Shown in pieces: positions 1-8,162 of a DNA stretch of 64,000 bases (the stretch's first letter is position 1; every line of letters starts with the position of its first letter). The stretch covers positions 434,001 through 498,000 of the forward strand of contig NZ_CP108644.1 in assembly GCF_041435495.1 (NCBI RefSeq). The letters are read 5' to 3'. The DNA comes from Streptomyces sp. NBC_01116. Its GTDB lineage: Bacteria; Actinomycetota; Actinomycetes; Streptomycetales; Streptomycetaceae. The notes under the pieces are model-generated. The model was not told the origin of the DNA. It was given only the letters and a program-made list of their open reading frames with translations, and did no database searches. The position numbers were made by a program, and so were the translations under genes.

Positions 1-1
1 C

Positions 2-1009
2 ACCCGCTACAACCCGCCCGCCTCCTGGAAGCCGAAGATCGCGGCGACCGAGGACGCCCGGCCGCCCTGGTCCGGTCTCGATCGCGGGCTGGTCTGGGGC
101 GAGGTGCACGACGAGAACGCCTTCGGCTTCGGCGGGGTGGCGGGCCATGCCGGGGTGTTCTCCTGCGCCTGGGACCTCGCGATCCTCGCGCGGACCCTCC
201 TCAACGGCGGGGTCTACGGTCGCTCCCGCATCCTCTCCGAGGAGTCGGTCGACCTGCTGTTCACCGACTTCAACACCGCGTTCCCGGGCGACGAGCACGG
301 CCTCGGCTTCGAGCTCTACCAGCACTGGTACATGGGCGCGATGGCGTCCCCGCGCAGCGCGGGGCACACCGGATTCACCGGGACCAGCCTGGTGCTCGAC
401 CCGTCGACCGACACCTTCCTCATCGTGCTCGGCAACTCCGTCCACCCGGTGCGGAGCTGGCGCTCGGGCAGCGCGCCCCGGGTGGCGGCCGCCAACCAGC
501 TGGCGCGGGCCGTTCCGGTCCGTCCCGCGCGCGGGCGCACCGCGTGGTTCTCCGGAATGGCCAGCGCGTCCACCGCCACCCTCACCCTGCCCGCCCTGCG
601 CCTGGACTCCGCGCGGGCCCGCCTGGAGTGCGCTCTGTGGTGGGACACCGAACCGGCCTCCGACGGCCTCTTCCTGGAAGCGGCGGCGGGGCAGGACTGG
701 CAGCCGGTGCCGTTCACCACCCTCGCGCCGGGCCCCGGCCACCGCCCGGAACCGCGGCCGCACCCGGCGGGCTCGGCGACCGGCTGGTCGGGGCGCGTCT
801 GGCACCGGCTGGAGGCGGACCTGACGGCCTGGCGCGGCCGGGACGTACGCCTGCGGTGGCGCTACGCCACCGACCGGCTGTACGTGGGACGCGGCGCGTA
901 CGTGGACGGGCTACGGGTCCGCGACGGCGCTCGCACGGTCTTCGACGCGGAACGGCCCCGGGACGCCGGCCGGATCGAGGCGACGGGCTGGGTGCCCTCG
1001 GCGGACTGA
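2..1009 (+). CDS. Serine hydrolase, beta-lactamase (CubicO) family, 5' end cut by window
   Basis: The reading frame is open from base 2, so the gene begins outside the window and only about 335 C-terminal residues are seen. The visible part has the FGFGGVAGHAGVFS stretch typical of the C-terminal half of CubicO/penicillin-binding-protein-like esterases, and an HTGFTG motif that corresponds to the HxG (KTG-like) box of the family. The nucleophile SxxK motif would be upstream. After about residue 170 there is an extra all-beta region (around DLTAWRGRDVRLRWRY) resembling carbohydrate-binding or MAM-like accessory domains. Its place beside a polysaccharide locus suggests a deacylase or peptidase for sugar esters, but this is inferred from position only. 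It converges on the lacI-type gene. Confidence 0.8.
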   Translation, partial: TRYNPPASWKPKIAATEDARPPWSGLDRGLVWGEVHDENAFGFGGVAGHAGVFSCAWDLAILARTLLNGGVYGRSRILSEESVDLLFTDFNTAFPGDEHGLGFELYQHWYMGAMASPRSAGHTGFTGTSLVLDPSTDTFLIVLGNSVHPVRSWRSGSAPRVAAANQLARAVPVRPARGRTAWFSGMASASTATLTLPALRLDSARARLECALWWDTEPASDGLFLEAAAGQDWQPVPFTTLAPGPGHRPEPRPHPAGSATGWSGRVWHRLEADLTAWRGRDVRLRWRYATDRLYVGRGAYVDGLRVRDGARTVFDAERPRDAGRIEATGWVPSAD

Positions 1010-1028
1010 GCCCCGGCGGCCGGTCCCC

Positions 1029-2156
1029 TCACCCCGCCGGAGCCACCGCGCCCGGAGTCGCCGCGTCACGAGTCGCCGCTTCCGGAGCTACCGCGTCCGG
1101 AGTCGCCGCGTCCGCGGGCACGGGCGCGGTCGACTCCCGGACCACCAGCCGCGGCCGGATCAGCAGGGAGCGGCCCGCCGAGGGCGCCGACTCGATCCGG
1201 GCGCGCAGTTGCTGGAAGGTCTCCGCCGCCATCTCCGTCAGCGGCTGGCGGACGGTGGTGAGCGGCGGCTCGAAGAGGTCGGCGAGCAGGATGTCGTCGA
1301 AGCCGACCACCGACACATCGCGCCCGGCGGTGCGCCCGGCGTCCTTGGCGCCCCGGCAGATCCCGATCGCGCACATGTCGTTGATGGCGACGAACCCGGT
1401 GGGCGGGCGGGGCCCGGAGAGCAGTTCGCGGGCGGCGTTGCGGCCCAGTTCGGCAGCGTCCTTGTCGCCGAACTCGGTGGTGTCCGCCCCCGGCCAGACC
1501 GTGGCGTCGGCCGGGTCGATCCCCGCCTCCTCCAACGCGGCGCGGAAGCCCCGCAGCCGCTCGCGGCGGTTGACGCTGTTCACCGAGCCGGAGACGAAGG
1601 CGAGTCGTCGGTGGCCGAGTCCGAGGAGATGACGGGTGGCCAGCTCCGCCCCCATGGCGTTGTCCACGCTGATGCTCGCCAGTGACGGCGGGTCGCCGGC
1701 CTGGGCCGTGCGGTCGAAGGCGACCATCTTCAGCCCCCGGCTGAGCAGCGGCTCGACGTGTTCGAGCGAGGGGAGCGAGGAGCAGAGCACCACTCCGCTG
1801 ACTCCGTCCGCCAGGAGCTCCTCGCCGTACTTGAGCTCCCGGGCGGGGTCGCGTTCGCTGTTGCAGAGCAGCACGTGGTACCCCTCGGCGAGCGCGATGG
1901 CCTCCAGCTCCCGCGCGAGCGACCCCCAGAACGGGTTCGCCACGGAGGGCACGATCAGACCGATCACCTTGATCCGGCCCGTGCGCAGCATGCGTGCCGC
2001 ACGGTTGGGCCGGTAGCTGAGGCGCTCGATGGTCTGCTCGACACGGGCCAGGGTGGCCGCCTGCATACGGTCGGTGCGCCCGTTGAGGACGTTGGAGACC
2101 GTACTCGCGGAAACGCCCGCAGCCGCCGCGACCTGATGGATCGTTACCCCGCTCAT
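1029..2156 (-). CDS. LacI/GalR-family transcriptional repressor of the polysaccharide locus
   Basis: A 375-residue protein. The N-terminal helix-turn-helix reads VTIHQVAAAAGVSASTVSNV, followed by the hinge region and a periplasmic-binding-like sugar domain (VIGLIVPSVANPFWG; VVGFDDI near the C-terminus). The ATG at 2156 was chosen over a longer frame because GGAGG lies just upstream and the HTH starts within a few residues. It is divergent from the ABC-transporter gene; the intergenic region carries repeated palindromic sites that are its likely operators. It probably represses the neighbouring genes and its own until an oligosaccharide is bound. The last ~30 residues are a low-complexity Ala/Thr/Pro/Val tail that is not part of the family fold and is encoded by imperfect short DNA repeats. 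Confidence 0.93.
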   Translation of the reverse strand: MSGVTIHQVAAAAGVSASTVSNVLNGRTDRMQAATLARVEQTIERLSYRPNRAARMLRTGRIKVIGLIVPSVANPFWGSLARELEAIALAEGYHVLLCNSERDPARELKYGEELLADGVSGVVLCSSLPSLEHVEPLLSRGLKMVAFDRTAQAGDPPSLASISVDNAMGAELATRHLLGLGHRRLAFVSGSVNSVNRRERLRGFRAALEEAGIDPADATVWPGADTTEFGDKDAAELGRNAARELLSGPRPPTGFVAINDMCAIGICRGAKDAGRTAGRDVSVVGFDDILLADLFEPPLTTVRQPLTEMAAETFQQLRARIESAPSAGRSLLIRPRLVVRESTAPVPADAATPDAVAPEAATRDAATPGAVAPAG

Positions 2157-2190
2157 GCCACCTCCGGTTCGAAACTCCCTGACGACTCTA

Positions 2191-2204
2191 GTGTATCGAT
2201 TTAC
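2191..2204 (+). promoter_or_regulatory. LacI-type operator copy 1
   Basis: GTGTATCGATTTAC, a partly palindromic site centred on CG as usual for LacI/GalR operators. It lies 35 bp upstream of the regulator's start codon, so autoregulation is likely. Related copies occur at 2213-2226 (inverted, GTGTATCGGTAGAG) and 2296-2309. Confidence 0.65.
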
Positions 2205-2212
2205 AGAAGTCT

Positions 2213-2226
2213 CTCTACCGATACAC
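2213..2226 (-). promoter_or_regulatory. LacI-type operator copy 2 (inverted)
   Basis: Read on the minus strand as GTGTATCGGTAGAG, which shares its first eight bases exactly with copy 1. The spacing of about 22 bp from copy 1 places both on one face of the helix. A further half site GTGCATC occurs at 2252-2258. Confidence 0.5.
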
Positions 2227-2263
2227 CCGTTAACTTGCCCGAAAAATTCTTGTGCATCAGCTG

Positions 2264-2293
2264 TTGACGTCGCTCCAAGGGCATTCCTAGTCT
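2264..2293 (+). promoter_or_regulatory. Putative vegetative promoter of the sugar ABC operon
   Basis: TTGACG at 2264-2269, an 18-bp spacer and TAGTCT at 2288-2293 form a plausible sigma-70-type promoter about 90 bp upstream of the binding-protein start. The operator at 2296-2309 begins 3 bp after the -10 element, which is ideal for repression by blocking transcription initiation. Confidence 0.45.
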
Positions 2294-2295
2294 CA

Positions 2296-2309
2296 GTGCA
2301 TCGATTTAC
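2296..2309 (+). promoter_or_regulatory. LacI-type operator copy 3, at the ABC operon promoter
   Basis: GTGCATCGATTTAC differs from copy 1 at one base. It overlaps the expected transcription start of the operon beginning at 2382, and so is the best candidate for the site that controls the sugar-uptake and lyase genes. Confidence 0.65.
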
Positions 2310-2381
2310 CAGCACTTCCCGGCCATGGCTGGGACACCCTCACTGGATCGATCCACAAACTCCGCCTCAAAGGGGTGCCTC

Positions 2382-3647
2382 ATGGAACTCAACAGACGGT
2401 CGCTGCTCGCCGCCATCGGTGCGGGCACCGCCGCCGCGCTCACGGGCTGCGGCACCGGCACCTCCGCGGCCGGCTCCGCCGACGGTCCCGCCGAGGGCGA
2501 GATCACCCTCCTCACCCCGATCTACGAGGGCGCGAAGGGCAAGAAGCTCCTGGAGGGCGACATCCTCGGCGGGTTCCGGAAGAAGTATCCGGACGTCAAG
2601 GTGAACGTGGACTACACCACGTACGACCAGCTCAACGAGAAGATCACCACCGGACTGGCGGGCGGCCTGCTGCCCGACGTGCTGATGATGGGGGTCGGCT
2701 GGATCCCGCCGTTCGCCGCCAAGGGAGCGATCGCGGAACTGCCCGAGGAGCTGGCGAAGACCCACGACTACGAGAAGCGGGTGCTGGAGCCGTCGCGTCA
2801 CGACGGCAGGCTGTACGCGCTGCCCGTCGTGCTCGACACCCGCATCGTCGTCTACCGCAAGGACCACTTCGCCCAGGCCGGCATCCGCAAGACGCCCGCC
2901 AACTGGTCCGAACTACGCGCCGTCGCCAAGCAGTTGACGACGAAGGGCCGGGTCGGGTTCGACCCCTTCTCCATCAATCTGCGCCAGTGCTGGGAGACCT
3001 TCCTCTTCGCCAACGGCGGTCAGCTCTTCAGCGCGGACGGCAGGAAGCCGCTGTTCACCGACGCCCGCGGGGTGGAGGCCCTCCAGTTCTTCAAGGACCT
3101 GGTGGCCGACGGTTCGGCGGACTACGCGCGCAAGACCGACACCGGAGCACCGTCGAACGTGCAGACCGGCCAGGGCTCGATGATGATGACGACCAGCGCG
3201 CTGTGGGTCCAGGTCAAGGAGCAGAACCCGGAGCTGATCGAACAGGACAGGCTCGGCTCCTTCGTCCTGGCCAACCGCAGGCCCGCGATGCTCCAGGGCG
3301 GCACGCTCGTCAGCCAGTCGGCGAGCTCCAGGCACCCGGCCGCGGCCCGTGCGCTCGTGGAGTGGCTGGCCACCCCCGAATCGATCCTCGGCGCGGCCCA
3401 GCAGCGCGGTTCGGTGCCCGGGCTGCGGGATCTCAGCGACACCGCCTACGTCAAGGAGAACCAGTTCGTCGACCTCTCCCTGAAGAACCTCCAGCACGCG
3501 GCGTCCGAGGGCGGGACCGCCGCCTGGATGGAGATCCGCGAGAAGATCGTGCCGACGCTGGAGCCCGCGATCGTGGGCGACCAGTCGGCGAAGGACGCCA
3601 TCGCGGAGCTCGGCCGACTCGCCGAGGCCGCCATCGGCCGGATGTGA
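2382..3647 (+). CDS. Sugar ABC transporter substrate-binding lipoprotein
   Basis: A 421-residue extracellular solute-binding protein of family 1 (MalE/UgpB type). The N-terminus is NRRSLLAAIG followed by a hydrophobic segment and the lipobox ALTGC, so it is a lipoprotein, possibly exported by Tat because of the RR pair. The ATG at 2382 follows AAAGGGG at a suitable distance; a longer frame from 2325 has no signal-peptide logic. It captures oligosaccharide outside the membrane and delivers it to the two permeases that follow at once (3660 and 4612). It is the first gene of the probable LacI-controlled operon. No ATPase gene is present, as is usual for streptomycete CUT1 systems served by MsiK. 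Confidence 0.93.
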   Translation: MELNRRSLLAAIGAGTAAALTGCGTGTSAAGSADGPAEGEITLLTPIYEGAKGKKLLEGDILGGFRKKYPDVKVNVDYTTYDQLNEKITTGLAGGLLPDVLMMGVGWIPPFAAKGAIAELPEELAKTHDYEKRVLEPSRHDGRLYALPVVLDTRIVVYRKDHFAQAGIRKTPANWSELRAVAKQLTTKGRVGFDPFSINLRQCWETFLFANGGQLFSADGRKPLFTDARGVEALQFFKDLVADGSADYARKTDTGAPSNVQTGQGSMMMTTSALWVQVKEQNPELIEQDRLGSFVLANRRPAMLQGGTLVSQSASSRHPAAARALVEWLATPESILGAAQQRGSVPGLRDLSDTAYVKENQFVDLSLKNLQHAASEGGTAAWMEIREKIVPTLEPAIVGDQSAKDAIAELGRLAEAAIGRM

Positions 3648-3659
3648 GGACCCGTCACT

Positions 3660-4625
3660 GTGGGAGCGACATCCGTACTGAAGGCGCGGCCCGTGCGGTC
3701 GCCCGCACCTCCTGAATCGGCGCCGACCCGGCGCACCCGCCGGACCCCCACGGGCCCCGGACGCCGACGGCGCCGGGCCGGCATGCTCATGGTGGCGCCC
3801 GCGCTGCTGCACGCCTCGCTGTGGATCGGCCTGCCGGTGCTGGCCGCGGTGGTCCTGGCGTTCACGAAGTACGACGTGCTGACCGCCCCGCAGTTCGTGG
3901 GTCTCGACAACTTCCGCGACATGCTGGACGACGCGGTCTTCCGCAAGTCCATCGTCAACACCGTCGTCTACACCTTCTTCACCGTGCCGTTCGGCATGCT
4001 GCTGGGCCTGCTGCTGGCCATGGCCCTGCACACCGGCCTCAAGGCGCGCGGCATCTTCCGCACCGCGGTCTTCCTGCCGCAGGTCACGGCCACCGTCGCC
4101 ATCGCCCTGGTCTGGCTGTGGATCTACAACCCGGGCAACGGCCTGCTCAACGCGCTGCTGTCGTTCCTCGGCATCGACGGCCCGGCCTGGCTCTCCTCGA
4201 CGACGTGGGCGATGCCCTCGGTGATCCTGGTCGGCATCTGGCAGGGCATCGGCATGAAGATGCTCATCTATCTCGCCGCGCTCCAGTCGCTCCCCAGGGA
4301 GCTGTACGAGGCGGCGTCGGTGGACGGCGCCTCGAAGGTCCGGCAGTTCTTCTCCATCACGCTGCCGCTGCTGAAGCCCGCCACGTTCTTCGTGCTCATC
4401 ACGTCGATGATCAGCGCGTTCCAGTCGTTCGACCAGATCTACATCCTCACCGACGGCGGCCCCGCCAACAGCACGACGATGATGACCTACGAGATCTACA
4501 AGTCCGCCTTCCGGGAGTTCCGCGTCGGATACGCCTGCGCCCAGTCCCTGGTGCTGTTCGTGCTGCTGATGGGGTTCACCCTGGTCAACCGGCGGATCAT
4601 GGGAGGCACCCGTGGCCACAGTTGA
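3660..4625 (+). CDS. Sugar ABC transporter permease, MalF-type
   Basis: A 321-residue inner-membrane protein with about six transmembrane segments after a basic, Arg-rich N-terminus. The EAA loop that contacts the ATPase is visible as YEAASVDGASKVRQFFSITL. The GTG start lies 12 bp after the binding-protein stop, with GAGGA upstream. Its C-terminus overlaps the next permease by 14 bp, showing translational coupling. It forms the heterodimeric channel with the 4612 gene product for uptake of oligosaccharides. Confidence 0.93.
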   Translation: MGATSVLKARPVRSPAPPESAPTRRTRRTPTGPGRRRRRAGMLMVAPALLHASLWIGLPVLAAVVLAFTKYDVLTAPQFVGLDNFRDMLDDAVFRKSIVNTVVYTFFTVPFGMLLGLLLAMALHTGLKARGIFRTAVFLPQVTATVAIALVWLWIYNPGNGLLNALLSFLGIDGPAWLSSTTWAMPSVILVGIWQGIGMKMLIYLAALQSLPRELYEAASVDGASKVRQFFSITLPLLKPATFFVLITSMISAFQSFDQIYILTDGGPANSTTMMTYEIYKSAFREFRVGYACAQSLVLFVLLMGFTLVNRRIMGGTRGHS

Positions 4626-5541
4626 TACGCGGAAGCCGGCAGTCCCGGGCACCGCGAAGCCTCGGGGGCGATCCGGCCGTCGGCCGGTGTCCCCCGGCCG
4701 GATCGCGCTCTACATCACGCTGTCGGTGATCTCCCTCCTGATGGTGGTGCCGTTCGTCTGGATGGTGATCACCTCACTCAAGTCGCCGGTGGAGATCGCC
4801 TCCCAGGACGCCGGGCTCCTCCCCGGCAGCTGGCAGTTCAGCAACTACGTCGACGCGTTCCGGGCGGCCCCGTTCGCCACGTACGCCCGCAACAGCTTCA
4901 TCATCGCGATCAGCCACACCGTGCTGAACGTCCTGGTCGCCTCCATGGCCGGGTACGCGCTGGCGCGGATCAGGTTCCGCGGCAGCGAGGTGATCTTCTA
5001 CCTGTTCATCGCCGCGCTGATGATCCCGACGTACACGAAGGTGCTGCCGGAGTTCCTGATCGTCCGCTTCATGCCGCTGGCCGGCGGGAACGACATCCTC
5101 GGCCAGGGCGGGAGCGGCTGGCTCGACACCTGGTGGGCCCTGATCATCCCGGGTGCGGTGACGCCGTTCGCGGTCTTCCTCTTCCGCCAGTTCTACCTGG
5201 ACCTGCCGGTGGAGCTGGAGGAGGCGGCCCGCCTCGACGGCCTCGGCGAGTTCCGCATCTACGCCCGGATCATGACGCCGCAGGTCAAGCCGGCCCTCAC
5301 CACCGTGGCGCTGCTGACCTTCGAGTCGTCCTGGAACAACTTCCTGTGGCCTCTGCTGGTGACCCGGACGGACAGTCTGCGGGTCATCCAGGTCGGGCTC
5401 TCCGTCTTCAAGACGGAGAACGGCACCCAGTGGCACTTCCTGATGGCCGGCACCACGCTCGCCACCCTTCCCATGGTCCTTCTCTTCCTCATCGGCCAGC
5501 GCTACTTCGTGCAGGGCTTCGCCACCGCCGGTCTCAAGTGA
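4612..5541 (+). CDS. Sugar ABC transporter permease, MalG-type
   Basis: A 309-residue membrane protein with six predicted helices. The EAA motif is EEAARLDGLGEFRIYARIM. The GTG start is preceded by GGGAGG inside the end of the first permease gene. It is the second half of the CUT1 channel and must borrow an ATPase from elsewhere in the genome. The family ending G-Q-R-Y-F-V-Q-G-F-A-T-A-G-L-K is typical and shows the gene is complete. Confidence 0.93.
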   Translation: MATVDTRKPAVPGTAKPRGRSGRRPVSPGRIALYITLSVISLLMVVPFVWMVITSLKSPVEIASQDAGLLPGSWQFSNYVDAFRAAPFATYARNSFIIAISHTVLNVLVASMAGYALARIRFRGSEVIFYLFIAALMIPTYTKVLPEFLIVRFMPLAGGNDILGQGGSGWLDTWWALIIPGAVTPFAVFLFRQFYLDLPVELEEAARLDGLGEFRIYARIMTPQVKPALTTVALLTFESSWNNFLWPLLVTRTDSLRVIQVGLSVFKTENGTQWHFLMAGTTLATLPMVLLFLIGQRYFVQGFATAGLK

Positions 5542-5613
5542 CCGGCCCCCGGCCCTCCGTGGCCGGGCACCGCATCCGGCCCCCAGCGGCCGGAAACCGA
5601 AAGGGCTTCACCC

Positions 5614-6378
5614 ATGTCTGCTGATCTGCAGGGCTCCCGCGCGCTGGTGACGGGGGCGGGGCACGGCATCGGCCGCGCCATCGCTCTCGCCCTGGCCGAG
5701 GCCGGCGCCGACGTCGCCGTGCACTACCACTCCTCCGCCGACCGGGCGGCCGACACCGTCTCGGCGATCGAGGCGCTGGGCAGGCGCTCCAAGGCGTTCG
5801 CCGCCGACGCGACCGTCACCGCGGACGTGGACCGGCTGGTCGAGGAGGCGGCCGGCTTCCTCGGCGGACTCGACATCCTGGTCTGCAACGCCGGTCACCT
5901 CGTCGGCCGCTCGACCATCGCCGAGATGAGCGACGAGCACTTCGACCGGGTGATCTCCACCAACCTGTCCTCGACGTTCCGCACGGTGCGGGCGGCGCTG
6001 CCGCATCTGACGCGCTCCCCGGCCGGACGCGTCATCACCATGTCCTCGCTCGCCGCGCACAACGGCGGCGGCCCCGGCTCGGTGGCGTACGCCGCCGCGA
6101 AGGCGGGGATCCGCGGCTTCACCAAGGGCCTGGCCAAGGAGCTGGCCGGCACCGGCATCACGGTCAACGCGGTCGCGCCGGGCTTCATCAAGGGCACCGC
6201 CTTCCACGACACCTTCACCGCGCCCGCCGCGCAGGAGGCCATGGAAGCGGGCATCCCGGTCGGCCGGGCGGGCACCCCCGAGGACGTGGCGTCCGCCGTG
6301 GTCCACCTGGCCTCGCCCGCCTCGGGCTTCCTGACGGCGACCACGACGGACATCGACGGTGGCGTATGGCCGCGTTGA
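5614..6378 (+). CDS. Short-chain dehydrogenase/reductase, possibly KduD-like
   Basis: A 254-residue classical SDR: cofactor-binding TGAGHGIGRA, NAG at residues ~90-92, catalytic Ser in MSSLAAHNG and the YxxxK pair in YAAAKAG. The ending DIDGGVW is typical of fatty-acid/sugar-type SDRs. In uronic-acid catabolic clusters such an enzyme (KduD) interconverts keto-deoxy sugar acids made from lyase products. That role fits the neighbours but cannot be proved from the sequence. Its last 13 bp overlap the following lyase gene, so they are co-translated. Confidence 0.88.
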   Translation: MSADLQGSRALVTGAGHGIGRAIALALAEAGADVAVHYHSSADRAADTVSAIEALGRRSKAFAADATVTADVDRLVEEAAGFLGGLDILVCNAGHLVGRSTIAEMSDEHFDRVISTNLSSTFRTVRAALPHLTRSPAGRVITMSSLAAHNGGGPGSVAYAAAKAGIRGFTKGLAKELAGTGITVNAVAPGFIKGTAFHDTFTAPAAQEAMEAGIPVGRAGTPEDVASAVVHLASPASGFLTATTTDIDGGVWPR

Positions 6379-8159
6379 GGCGGATCGCGCGGGAGCGCGG
6401 CGGCTGGTGGCACGCGTATGTCTGCCCGGCGCACGGGGTGGAGCTGGAGCACGGCGATCTCCTCGCGGGCGTGTTCCCCGAGGGCGGTGCGCGGTGTGCG
6501 CACGGCTGCCGGGTGGACAGCGAGGCGGTGCGCGGCGCGTGGCTGGTCCTCTCCCACCAGGCGTGGGCCCGTCGTCTGCGGGTGCTGGCGCACCGGGGCG
6601 AGCGGGCGGAGGCGGTGGAGCGGCTGGGCGAGTACGCGGGCCTGTACGCCGAGCTGGCCGCCGACCGGCACGGCGAGGCCCAGGGCTGGATGCTGCGCGG
6701 CCGGCTCTTCCACCAGGCGCTGACGGACGCCATCTGGGCGGTGAACGTCGGGCACGCCGTGATCACCCTGGCGGAGAAGGAGACCGGGGACCTGGCGGCG
6801 GTGCTGCCGCTGCTGGAGGCGCTGGAGCAGGCGGCGCTGGAGGCCCGGGACGTGCTCACGGGTCAGGGGCAGCTGGCCTCCAACTACACGGCGTGGCTGA
6901 ACGCGGCCGGTGTCGCGGCGGGCCGGGCGGCGGCGGCCGTCCGGGGCACGTCCTGGGAGGGCGCAGGGTGCTGGCTGGAGGGCGGGCACGGGCTGTACGC
7001 GCATCTGCGCGTGGCCGTCGCGGACGACGGCTGGGAGTGGGAGGGCAGTACCTACTACCACGGCTTCGTGCTGCGGGCGGCGCTGCTGGCGCTGCGCTCC
7101 ACCGCCCCGTCCGCCCTGCCGGCCGACGTGGTGGGCGTGCTGGCGGGGATGACGGACGTGCTGGCCGCCGTCGCGACGCCGGGCGGTGTGCTGCCCGCGC
7201 TGCACGACGGCCCCTACCGGCGCGACGCCCTCGGTCGTGAGTGGCTGGAACTGATCGCGCTGGCACAGCAGTCGGTGCCGTCGGACGCGCTGGAGGCGGT
7301 GGCGGACCGGGTCCGCGCGGAGCTGGGCGACGCGGACGACGCCCTCGACCGTGAGCTGGGCGGCTGGTTCGCCGGGCCCCCGCTCCCCCGGCGGGCCGCT
7401 GCCGCCCCGGTCTCCGTGTTCCCCTCGACCGGGTACGCGGTGCTGCGGGCGGCGGGCATCCACGCCCTGGTGGACTTCGGCCCGCACGGCGGATCGCACG
7501 GCCACCGGGACAAGCTCTCGCTGTATCTGTACGGCGACACCACCGCGTGGCAACCGGACCCGGGCCAGGTGCCGTACGCCCACCCGGACTTCCGCGACCT
7601 GTACACCTCGACGGCGGCCCACCCCGCGTTCCGGGTGGACGGCGCCGAGCAGGCCGAGTGCGCCGGGGCGCTGACGGCGGCGGACGCCGTCTCGGTGACC
7701 GCCGAGGCGACGGAGGCGTACGAGGGTGTCCGGGCGGTCCGCCGGGTGGCCGTCGGCCCGTGCTACCTGGTGGACCTGCTGACGGTGGAGGTCACGGGCC
7801 GCGAGGCCCCCCGCATCACCGCCCAACTGCGGCCCGGCACCGCGCTGGACGTGCAGGTGCAGGCGGCGGGCCCGGTGCGCACCACCTGGTACGGGGACGA
7901 GACGCTGCACGGCTGGCACACCTGGAGCGCCGAGGTGCCGGTGCGCCCCTTCACGGTGCCGGGTCCCGGTCCGGCGGACGACCCGCAGCGCACCCGGACC
8001 CGGGTCGACTTCACGGCCGAGGCCGCGCACGTCGTCTTCGCCTCGGTCTACCAGGCGGCGTCGGCGGGCCCCGCGGTGAGCGATGTGCGGCTGGACGGCA
8101 CGGAGCTGACCGTGGAACTGGCGGACGGTTCGATCGCCCACTACCGGACGGAGGGCTGA
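6366..8159 (+). CDS. Heparinase II/III-family polysaccharide lyase, cytoplasmic
   Basis: A 597-residue protein without signal peptide. An alpha-helical toroid fills the first ~340 residues (for example NYTAWLNAAGVAAGRAA), followed by a beta-sandwich that begins near STGYAVLRAAG and holds the hallmark GSHGHRDKLSLYLY, with the His expected to act in catalysis. The ATG at 6366 overlaps the SDR stop. The enzyme would cleave imported uronic-acid oligosaccharides by beta-elimination. It is followed within 4 bp by a second member of the same superfamily, so the two probably act on different linkages or chain ends. Substrate cannot be read from sequence. Confidence 0.8.
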   Translation: MAALRRIARERGGWWHAYVCPAHGVELEHGDLLAGVFPEGGARCAHGCRVDSEAVRGAWLVLSHQAWARRLRVLAHRGERAEAVERLGEYAGLYAELAADRHGEAQGWMLRGRLFHQALTDAIWAVNVGHAVITLAEKETGDLAAVLPLLEALEQAALEARDVLTGQGQLASNYTAWLNAAGVAAGRAAAAVRGTSWEGAGCWLEGGHGLYAHLRVAVADDGWEWEGSTYYHGFVLRAALLALRSTAPSALPADVVGVLAGMTDVLAAVATPGGVLPALHDGPYRRDALGREWLELIALAQQSVPSDALEAVADRVRAELGDADDALDRELGGWFAGPPLPRRAAAAPVSVFPSTGYAVLRAAGIHALVDFGPHGGSHGHRDKLSLYLYGDTTAWQPDPGQVPYAHPDFRDLYTSTAAHPAFRVDGAEQAECAGALTAADAVSVTAEATEAYEGVRAVRRVAVGPCYLVDLLTVEVTGREAPRITAQLRPGTALDVQVQAAGPVRTTWYGDETLHGWHTWSAEVPVRPFTVPGPGPADDPQRTRTRVDFTAEAAHVVFASVYQAASAGPAVSDVRLDGTELTVELADGSIAHYRTEG

Positions 8160-8162
8160 GCC

